NCBI GenBank assembly: GCA_040390025.1
Contig: JAZJZD010000009.1
Coordinates: 124,001-188,000 of the forward strand
Source of the DNA: JAVHYG01 sp040390025
GTDB taxonomy: Bacteria; Pseudomonadota; Gammaproteobacteria; Diplorickettsiales; Diplorickettsiaceae
Length of the DNA: 64,000 nt
Direction of reading: 5' to 3'
Below the pieces are notes generated by a model. It had not been told where the DNA came from and made no database searches. It was given only the letters and a program-made list of their open reading frames with translations. Position 1 is the first letter of the stretch, and each line of letters starts with the position of its first letter. A program made the position numbers and the translations under genes. Positions 55,019 to 62,393 of the stretch are shown here, in pieces.

Positions 55019-56161
55019 ATGGATTCAAATGTAAAATATCATACCTGGTCAAAAGAAATTAGCGTTATGCAAAAAGGTGCTAATGATTTAGATTTAATTG
55101 GTTTATTCTTTAATGCTTTGCAAACTGTTTATTTATTATCTTATTCTGAGAAAAAAAAACAGTTATTTATTGCTGTTTACAATGTCATAAAAAAAGATTT
55201 ATCTAAATTTCAGCCATTATGTACTGCTCCTGAAGTTATCTATAGTGCTTGTGTTTATAAAGAAAATGAAATTTCTTCTTCTTGGTATTTACTAGGAAAA
55301 AATAACGTTTGGGAATTAGAATTAATGAAACCTAGCTTACAATTGGGTAAAGGTGAATTAAGAAAATATCTAGGACTTCCTTTGGCAGAGAAGCATAGAG
55401 AGAGAATTTTTGATGGTTCTACTTTAGTGGCGTTTGATCAAACGCCTTTTATAATTGGGGGGAAAATTATCAATGATAATTCAGGAGAAATTGATACACG
55501 TGCTAGAATTATGGGAGGGAAGCGTTGGGCGGAGCATTACTATGGTGCTGGTTCTCCGGCAACAGCTACAGGAGGAGAGTATGAAGGGACTTATGTAAAT
55601 AATTTTTTAATTCATCCAAGAGTCTCACCTTTAGTACACTTTTATGATGGTAAATTTATTTGTATTGGAGGTAATGAAAAATCCCCAGAATGTATTTTTG
55701 AATTTTTTCAAGCAAGACCTTACTATTATTATATAGCTAAGTATAGTACTTGTAGAGAAGATCCGTATACTTATACGTATACGACGGAAAGATCGATTAT
55801 TGCTTATAAAAAATATAACTGTTTAATAAGAACAGATGATCCCAAACCTGCCTCCTGTATTTCTAATAATTGTATTTTTATTTTTTCCAATCAACTTTTT
55901 GACAAAGACAATGGATTGTATTTCAAATTCGATTTTGCTAGTGGTAGAAGTTCAGGCGGCGGTGCAGGAGACTGGGAGTTTTTGTTGCCTGAAGGGTTTA
56001 AGCCAGAAGATTTATTTTTTACTTCAGCAAAAGCGGTATGTATAGGAAAAGATATCTATTTAGTTTTATTTAATAAGGGAGATGATCATTATCTTGGTGA
56101 AGAAGCGAAAATGAAAACGAAAACGAAAACGACTAAGCTTAGTATATTTAAGATAATCTAA
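55019..56161 (+). CDS. Propeller-like protein (paralog 2)
   Basis: The 380-residue protein repeats the beta-rich layout of the upstream gene without the acidic N-terminus. Matching blocks are VYLLSYSEKKKQLFIAVYN, CVYKENEISSSWYLLGKNN, TPFIIGGKIIND, SPLVHFYDGKFICIGGNE, NNCIFIFSNQLFDKDNGLYF and DIYLVLFNKG. It has a Tyr-rich segment (QARPYYYYIAKY) and a basic KTKTKTKTTK stretch near the end. AAGGAA precedes the ATG. It ends 25 bases before a strong hairpin that may terminate the pair. Function unknown. Confidence 0.65.
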   Translation: MDSNVKYHTWSKEISVMQKGANDLDLIGLFFNALQTVYLLSYSEKKKQLFIAVYNVIKKDLSKFQPLCTAPEVIYSACVYKENEISSSWYLLGKNNVWELELMKPSLQLGKGELRKYLGLPLAEKHRERIFDGSTLVAFDQTPFIIGGKIINDNSGEIDTRARIMGGKRWAEHYYGAGSPATATGGEYEGTYVNNFLIHPRVSPLVHFYDGKFICIGGNEKSPECIFEFFQARPYYYYIAKYSTCREDPYTYTYTTERSIIAYKKYNCLIRTDDPKPASCISNNCIFIFSNQLFDKDNGLYFKFDFASGRSSGGGAGDWEFLLPEGFKPEDLFFTSAKAVCIGKDIYLVLFNKGDDHYLGEEAKMKTKTKTTKLSIFKII

Positions 56162-56186
56162 GATAAGTGTTGTAGACTTATGTATT

Positions 56187-56224
56187 GACAGGTATCTAAT
56201 AATCTATATTATTAGATACCTGTC
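56187..56224 (+). terminator. Strong hairpin after the propeller-like pair
   Basis: GACAGGTATCTAATAAT and its exact complement form a 17-bp stem with a 4-base loop (CTAT), 25 bases after the stop. The following ACATTTTATAG has only a short T-run, so it may be a bidirectional or stabilising hairpin rather than a classic terminator. Confidence 0.6.
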
Positions 56225-56895
56225 ACATTTTATAGCAGACTACTCTAATCAAAAAGAGATCGACGATATCCGCTATATTTTCACACAAATAGATTAATTT
56301 TATAGAGAGTTGTCATTGAATTATATTCCTGTGCTTTAATTTGTTAAGTTTCAAGATAAATGAACTCAGAGAATTAGTAAAAAAAATACTATCAAGTGAA
56401 ACCTCTAAAGCGTTATCGTGGGGCAAGCTATTAACGCTATAGTCGCCTATTCCAAAATCGATGTATCAAAAAAATCATAGCAGATCAATCGAGTAAATAA
56501 GTGCCCAAATAAAGTATTTTTGAGTATATTGAAGTCTTTTAAGAATCACTATCCTATTCCCACTTCAGAGAGTTCATAAAATTATTGCGCGATTAAAATT
56601 AAAAATTTAGGGTTACTAGGTATGTTAATAAAAAACATCCTATAGTGATTAATTTACTGCAACAAACCTAAAATATAAGGTTTATTTTATCTATTAGAAT
56701 ACCATTAAGTCATTTATTATAAATCTTAAACTTACTCTAGCTCATTCCTAAGCTTTAATTTATGAACTGATATGGATTAATTCTTAATAAATGAATCTTT
56801 ATGTTGATTTCTTTTATAATAATTTAATAAGTGTTTTAATATATAAAATATAATATTTTTAATTAATTTTATTATAAATGAACTAAAGGATTGTT
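56225..56895. other. AT-rich intergenic region
   Basis: Some 670 bases have no supported ORF, RNA or repeat family. The last 30 bases (ATTAATTTTATTATAAATGA and ACTAAAGG) resemble a stretch near 61047-61076 and include the ribosome site of the next gene. Confidence 0.5.
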
Positions 56896-57904
56896 ATGAA
56901 AACAAAAGAGAAAAATATTGGTAGAGCTAACCGACCGAATGAAGACATAGATATTCCTTCTCGCGATGATAATGATGATGATACAGAAACAGGCGGTGAA
57001 GATAGCAGAAATAATGACGGTAAAGATGGCGGAAATAATGACGGTAAAGATGGTGGTAAAGATGGCGGAAATAATGACGGTAAAGATGGCGGAAATAATG
57101 ACGGTAAAGATGGCGGAAATAATGACGGTAAAGNNNNNNNNNNNNNNNNNNNNNNNNNNNNNNNNNNNNNNNNNNNNNNNNNNNNNNNNNNNNNNNNNNN
57201 NNNNNNNNNNNNNNNNNNNNNNNNNNNNNNNNNATGGTGGTAAAGANNNNNNNNNNNNNNNNNNNNNNNNNNNNNNNNNNNNNNNNNNNNNNNNNNNNNN
57301 NNNNNNNNNNNNNNNNNNNNNNNNNNNNNNNNNNNNNNNNNNNNNNAAAGATGGCGGAAATAATGACGGTAAAGATGGTGGTAAAGATGGCGGAAATAAT
57401 GGCGATAAAGATGGTGGTACAGGAACTGGCGGCAAAAATGATAAGAAAGAATATGAATCTTTAAAAAAAGGTTTGGAAGATGAAATCCGTAATGTTAAAA
57501 ATGGTTGTGCAGATACATCTAGTGCTTTAGAAAAAAATATTAATAATTTAGAGGAAAGATTAACTGAGGATATTCGTAGACTAAAAAATAATTTAGAAGA
57601 AGACATAAAAAAATGTTGTAAAAATAAAGCTAAGGATGGCATTAGTGATAAGTTAAAACAACTTGAAGGGCTTGACGATAAGTTAAAGCCACTTAATGAG
57701 CTAGTAGATCTAAAGGATAAATTTGATATTTTAGATTCTGTAAAAGAAAAGCTGGAAGTTCTTGATTCTATACAAGATAAATTGAACAAATTAGAAGGAT
57801 TGGATGCTCAGCAGAAAACTATACAAGATTTTATTAATAAATTAAATAAACAAATGAAAGATATTTTGAGTAATTCAATTGGTGCAGAATGGAAAGACAT
57901 TTAA
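56896..57904 (+). CDS. Repeat-rich coiled-coil protein spanning two assembly gaps
   Basis: I read one gene from 56896 to 57904 across two 100-N gaps. The N-terminal 45 residues are acidic. Tandem GGNNDGKD units (24 bases each, with shorter DGGK spacers) follow and run into both gaps. After them comes a coiled coil. It holds one 29-residue unit starting VKNGC and ending TEDIRR, plus an 11-residue unit LKNNLEEDIKK. Leu-rich segments (LEGLDDKLKPLNELVDLKDK) precede the C-terminus KDILSNSIGAEWKDI. The 29+11 unit recurs in the gene at 62394 and the C-terminus in the gene at 60290. AAAGGA precedes the ATG. Family unknown. Confidence 0.7.
57012..57416 (+). repeat. Tandem 24-base repeats (GGNNDGKD) with two collapsed gaps
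   Basis: At least five units of GATGGCGGAAATAATGACGG plus TAAA are visible, with 12-base GATGGTGGTAAA spacers. The two N runs (57134-57233, 57247-57346) lie within the array, so copy number is unknown. Confidence 0.9.
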
Positions 57905-58070
57905 AGTATATAAAATAATTTTTTTTGCATAACTTATTCAATAAAAAGTAGAACCTAAATTAGGCGATATATTTGCTAGATTAAATGTGCAAATAACTAA
58001 GGTGATTAAAAAGTAGCTTAGGATAACATAGAAAAGATATTTAAATAATTAACTATTAAGGAAATAAAAA

Positions 58071-58343
58071 ATGATTGATTTAGATGAAATACAGTTAATG
58101 TTAAAAAATATAGAGAATCGAATTATAAAAATAGAGAGCTCCATTTTCGATGATAAAAAGCTTGTTGCTCCGAACATGAATACAGAGCCTAATATTAATG
58201 AAAAAATTGATAAGATAGATGAAAGGTTTAACAATCTAAACAAACAATTAAAGTGTAGATTTGATGATTTAAGCCTATTTATTAATGCATTTTCTCAAGA
58301 TGAAGGAGGGAAAATTAATGTTGAAAATGTTCTTAACAGCTGA
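58071..58343 (+). CDS. Small coiled-coil companion protein (paralog 1)
   Basis: The 90-residue protein is mainly a coiled coil (LKNIENRIIKIESSIF, KIDKIDERFNNLNKQLKCRF). AAGGA precedes the ATG. IDERFNNLNKQLKCRFDDL aligns with IDNRFENLNLQLTGKFSIL in the 72-residue protein at 61356, so the two are paralogs. It follows the long coiled-coil gene by 166 bases. It could be a partner or cap for that protein; function unknown. Confidence 0.6.
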   Translation: MIDLDEIQLMLKNIENRIIKIESSIFDDKKLVAPNMNTEPNINEKIDKIDERFNNLNKQLKCRFDDLSLFINAFSQDEGGKINVENVLNS

Positions 58344-58651
58344 GCTTCTCTAATGCTTGGGATAGAGGAAAAAGCTTAGATTGTTAGTTGCGAAGAGGTT
58401 ATGAGGTTAGAATATAAGTAGGGTAGGTTTTTTCTTGATTTTCTTTAGAAAAATATTTTTATTCTGATTCAAGGCTGTTAGTGAGGGAGGTGTGACACAC
58501 TTCCCTCACAGGGTTTAAATTGTACTAGCTTAGATGTGATCGGACAGTTACCGATTTTTACCAAGTGACTGTGAGTTCAAATTTACTGAATAAACGGGAG
58601 TATTCAAGAAACTGTGTCAAAGTTAAACTAAAATCAATTTAGGAGCTAACA
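58344..58651. other. Spacer with a stem-loop and an IS-end-like repeat
   Basis: GTGAGGGAGGTGTGACACAC continuing to TTCCCTCAC (58481-58509) forms a stem with one G-T pair. At 58543, GACAGTTACCGATTTTT begins about 45 bases similar to 59036-59085, a direct repeat flanking the transposase relic. No gene is visible. Confidence 0.6.
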
Positions 58652-59011
58652 ATGACACGAGCCATATTAAGTAAAGAATTCGAAGCAGAAGCGATAGCCC
58701 GTTTGAAATCAGGGGGGGGCGTTAATAGGAAGGGATGGAATATTAACGCCCTTAATAAAGCAAATAATCGAAGCGTCTCTAGAAGGAGAATTAGAGGCGC
58801 ACTTAGTTGAACCAATCTACTCTAAAATTGCCAATCGCCGTAACGGAAAAACCAGTAAGTTATTAAAACCGGAGCAGAAAGCTTTGAGCTAGAAACGCCC
58901 CGAGACCGAGCAGGAACTTTTGACCCGCAGATTGTCAAAAAACGCCAGACGGTTTTAAACGAATCACTGGATAACAAAGTACTGTCTTTATATGTAATAG
59001 ATCAAACTTAA
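58652..59011 (+). pseudogene. IS256-family transposase relic
   Basis: The N-terminal part of an IS256-type transposase is readable across three frames. It begins MTRAILSKEFEAEAIARLK, then a shift near a GGGGGGG run. Next comes PLIKQIIEASLEGELEAHLV with RRNGKTSKLLK, then a second shift near 58870. The last part is SFELETPRDRAGTFDPQIVK with KKRQTVLNESLDNKVLSLY. The catalytic DDE part is missing. It is inactive. Confidence 0.85.
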
Positions 59012-59068
59012 TCTGTAGTGGTTCAAACTTAATGTGACAGTTACCCGATTTTTCAGTCGCGCTTACTG

Positions 59069-59690
59069 TCAGTTGAAGTTAAGACTGTCAACTTTTCCTT
59101 CCAGTTTTTTTCCCTCAAATCTTCCTAGCGGCGTACGTCCACAGCATATTTTTCCTTGATGAGTTCGTTCGTTATTGTAATAAGCGTTCCAATCATCCAA
59201 GTCTTTTTACAATTCGTCAAGAGAAGCATAAATTTTTTTACGAAATGTAACTTGATAAAATTCTTGAAGAATCGTTTTATGGAAGAGTTCATAAATTCTG
59301 TCAAAACAACCCAGTGGCGCTATCGGTCAGTATGCGTAATATCCCCATTTTATTTAATTCAGGAAAGAGTAATACACACCCAGATAATGCTTTTGCTACT
59401 GTAATAGGAGTTTTTTTGTGTATAACTTGCAACCGGAAACTCAATAGCATGCTCTAAAACAGCTTTTTCAGCTCTGTCATCCACTCGATTAAACAGGTTG
59501 GGAGTTTATCCGATGGGTTTTATCTATCAGTGACTCAATACCTTATCAATTGCCTATTTATACCGATAAAAGGTTTCTTGGGGTAAACTCATAACTTTGC
59601 AAGCTTTAGAGGTGTTTTGGATCTCTTCTGCTAAATTGATCAACCCTACTTTATTTTTAATTATTTTTGCATTAGTCTGAGTTCAGCCAC
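59069..59690 (-). pseudogene. IS481-family transposase relic
   Basis: On the minus strand, the N-terminal part (NKVGLINLAEEIQNTSKACK, VMSLPQETFYRYK) lies near 59570-59690. The C-terminal integrase end (AYYNNERTHQGKICCGRTPL, GRFEGKKLEGKVDSLNFN) ends at 59069. Frameshifts and stops disrupt the middle. The sequence is typical of IS481-like transposases. It is inactive. Confidence 0.75.
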
Positions 59691-59692
59691 TT

Positions 59693-60244
59693 TCTAGTAC
59701 CTTCCCCCCATGCCAATATATTCTTTGTAGTTCTTTACTAACTTGTTTATTAAACCATCCATCGAGTTTTCTTTATAGTCATAGTGGATTTATTTTCTAT
59801 ACTATTGCGGTTTATTTTTTTAAATTTCCATTTTCGTCATAATATTCGGTTTCTATATGAGATATTTTCCCATCTTTATATATATAATTTCTTTTGTTTT
59901 AACCATACCGTTTTCGTGATATTGGGTTATAGTTTTATGTGTAATATTTCATTTTTTATCTTTATAATTTTCATTTTTTTTAATTGTACTTTGTAAAGTA
60001 TTAATTTATTTTTTTAATTTTTCAATTTCAGAGTTTTTGCCTTTTTCTTTTTTTATAATTTATTTTTTTAACTTCTTGATTTGTCGTTATTGTCTTCCAG
60101 TATTTTATATTTCAAGTTTAACCGTTCATAATCTTCAATGACACGTATAATTATATCCTTAAGGTTGTTGTTAGCAAATTGACCGCTTGAAATAACTTGA
60201 CGGGCTTCTATACAGCAGTATTCACATTTGCATATGTCGTTCAT
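59693..60244 (-). pseudogene. Decayed MORN/YwqK-like gene
   Basis: An ORF of 58 codons starts at 60244 with AGGA upstream (MNDICKCEYCCIEARQVISS) and hits a stop at 60068. Beyond several stops and frame changes, MORN-variant pieces are readable: ITQYHENGMVKTKEI, IETEYYDENGNLKK and LQRIYWHGGKVLESG ending at 59693. These resemble YwqK-type antitoxin-like repeat proteins. It follows the coiled-coil gene at 60290 on the same strand. It is now broken by AT-run indels. Confidence 0.55.
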
Positions 60245-60289
60245 AGTTTAAAATCCTGTATATAACTTTAATATAGTGTATGCAATAAG

Positions 60290-60917
60290 TTAAATATCTA
60301 CCCATTCTGCTCCAATTTGGTCCTTAAAAATTTCTTTTAATCGTTTATTTAATCTGTCCACTATGCTTTTTATTCTCTCTTCTTGTGATGTCAAATCCTC
60401 AACTTTATCTTTTAGTTTTCCAAGCTCTTCAAGTGGTTTTAACTTATCATCGAGTCCTTCAAGTTTATCGAGTTGCTTTATTTTCTCATCGAGTCCTTCA
60501 AGTTTATCGAGTTGTTTTATCTTATCATCGAGTCCTTCAAGTTTATCGAGTTGTTTTAACTTATCCTCGAGTCCTTCAAGTTTATCGAGTTGTTTTAACT
60601 TATCCTCGAGTCCTTCAAGTTNNNNNNNNNNNNNNNNNNNNNNNNNNNNNNNNNNNNNNNNNNNNNNNNNNNNNNNNNNNNNNNNNNNNNNNNNNNNNNN
60701 NNNNNNNNNNNNNNNNNNNNNTATCGAGTTGTTTTAACTTATCATCAAGCTCGTCAATTTTACCCTTTACATTTTCCAAGTCATTAATCTTTTTCTTTAG
60801 ATCTTTTAAGTCACCGACTTTTTCCTTTGGATCATCTAAGTTTTTACATTTACAAGAAAAATACTTACCAAGTAAATCATGTAAATTATTTTTCTTACAG
60901 TTACACATTTTACACAT
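60290..60917 (-). CDS. Cys-rich-headed coiled-coil protein with 13-residue repeats, spanning a gap
   Basis: The gene starts at 60917 with AAGGA upstream. The N-terminus is Cys-rich (MCKMCNCKKNNLHD, then YFSCKCKN). A coiled coil follows, with tandem 13-residue units LEGLxDKLKQLDK (39 bases each, Leu at 1, 4, 8 and 11). At least four units are visible and the gap at 60622-60721 lies inside them. The C-terminus KEIFKDQIGAEWVDI matches that of the gene at 56896. The frame changes across the gap, so its true length is unknown. No signal peptide. Function unknown. Confidence 0.7.
60446..60748 (-). repeat. 39-base tandem repeats with a collapsed gap
   Basis: Units of CTTGAAGGACTCGAGGATAA plus GTTAAAACAACTCGATAAA are repeated head to tail with few changes. 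The 100-N gap (60622-60721) sits in the array, so the copy number is open. Confidence 0.9.
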
Positions 60918-61355
60918 ATTATAATCCTTATTTTAAAACATTATTTTTAATATTAAAATTGTATAAGCTATATATTATATTTCTTGTATTTAATCAAATG
61001 ATTACTAACTTGTTATTAAGAAACACTAATTATTTTTTATACTTTTTTTATTAATTCTATATTAAATGAACTAAAATATAAGTAAAGCTAATTTTATATT
61101 TAGCAATAAATTCTAAAATATAACTATATGTGGATAAAACACGATGCAAATAAAAATTAATGCTAGTATTATTCTTTGATTATAAATGGTTTTTTTTAAG
61201 TGAGTAAGTTGGTAACTAGCTTAATTCTAGTAATTAAACTCCTTGAGTTTGATAAAATATTACAGAGTTATGTAAGTTAACCATTTAGTTAAAAATAATT
61301 TTATTTAAATAATTAAAATGTGTAACACAGTGCTATAAAGAAATGGGAGTAAATA
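60918..61355. other. AT-rich divergent intergenic region
   Basis: These 438 bases separate two divergent genes and should hold both promoters. A stretch at 61047-61076 (ATTAATTCTATATTAAATGA and ACTAAAAT) resembles the region just before the gene at 56896. I see no ORF or strong hairpin. Confidence 0.5.
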
Positions 61356-61574
61356 ATGGATAAAAGTGAAATGAAAACAGATCTAGATGGTGGGAAGAGT
61401 AAAATAGAAATAATCGAAAATAAACTTAACTCTATAGATAACAGATTTGAAAATTTAAATCTTCAATTGACCGGTAAATTTAGTATATTATTTAAAGCTT
61501 TGAAGAGCTTAATAGATTTAGACAAGGATAAAGAAGTAGAGAAGCCTATAATTGACAAGGAGCTTGTAATTTAG
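61356..61574 (+). CDS. Small coiled-coil companion protein (paralog 2)
   Basis: This 72-residue protein has GGGAG upstream of the ATG. The central coiled coil (IEIIENKLNSIDNRFENLNL) matches the 90-residue protein at 58071. It lacks the Cys present in that paralog. It stands before the long coiled-coil gene at 62394, so each small gene neighbours a long one. Function unknown. Confidence 0.55.
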   Translation: MDKSEMKTDLDGGKSKIEIIENKLNSIDNRFENLNLQLTGKFSILFKALKSLIDLDKDKEVEKPIIDKELVI

Positions 61575-62393
61575 AATAAATTAAAAAAATAGCTGGTAGC
61601 TCCAGAAATCGAAATATCAGAGCCGCTAATTCGTAATAAAAATAAGATGTAAAGGAGAGTTTTTGAGGAAATATCAAAATATGCTGTTTCACCTTTAAAC
61701 AATACATAGAAAATAAATTTAATAATCATTTACTTTTCTATAGAAACGTATTCTTATTCTGGACAGAAGTCGCTATAAAGTATGCCACGCTAAGCGCGGC
61801 ATACTTTACATGTACTGGATAGGCCCTAACACTTGTGAGAATGGATAATTTCGAAAAATTCTTGATTACAGAAGTAGATATTTTTTAATAATTTAACTAA
61901 ATACCAGCTACGCTGTATTTCCCACATAACTATGAATATTTTTTGTTGATTTACAGAAGGATGTGAAAATTATACTGTAAACATGCGGTTTTCTATAATT
62001 TATAAAACTACACTTACTCACTTCTTTTAAAATTGAGAACTTTCAGACTTCGAATGCTGATACGCAACGTGTAAACAATAGCTAATAAAGAAAAAATAGC
62101 TGAAATTTATAGGCTATAAAGTAGCGAGAAGATCAATATAGAAAAGCTAAAGAAAAGACTCAAAGTCAATAAATACTTCATTTAATAATTTTTTCTGTAA
62201 AACTACTGTGTTACGTTACACTCCAGAGTACGAGCGATATATTTCAATATGAGATATTTTATAAGGGGTGTTACTCAAGGTATTGATTTTTTTTGTAAAG
62301 TTAAAAAAAAAGATTAATATGTATTTATAATTTTTAATTAAACGTAAACGTAGCGATATAAATTTTTTTATTAGTATTTTAAAAGGATTAATT
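61575..62393. other. Long intergenic region with a perfect hairpin
   Basis: These 819 bases contain no supported ORF. TAAAGTATGCC (61776-61786) and its exact complement (61798-61808) form an 11-bp stem around ACGCTAAGCGC. This is a candidate terminator or structured RNA. The rest is AT-rich. Confidence 0.55.

Noticed and set aside
57012..57416. Possible CRISPR-like array
   Set aside because: Units are directly tandem with no unique spacers and are in frame as protein repeats; the same holds at 60446 and 63180.
56872..57789. Long Ser/Ile-rich ORF opposite the coiled-coil gene
   Set aside because: It is the antisense shadow of an AT-rich repeat gene and crosses N gaps; the plus-strand frame has the ribosome site and shared motifs.
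60363..60924. Plus-strand SSPSSLSS-repeat ORFs opposite the gene at 60290
   Set aside because: These are antisense readings of the 39-base coding repeat; the minus-strand frame has a start, a ribosome site and a C-terminus shared with another gene.
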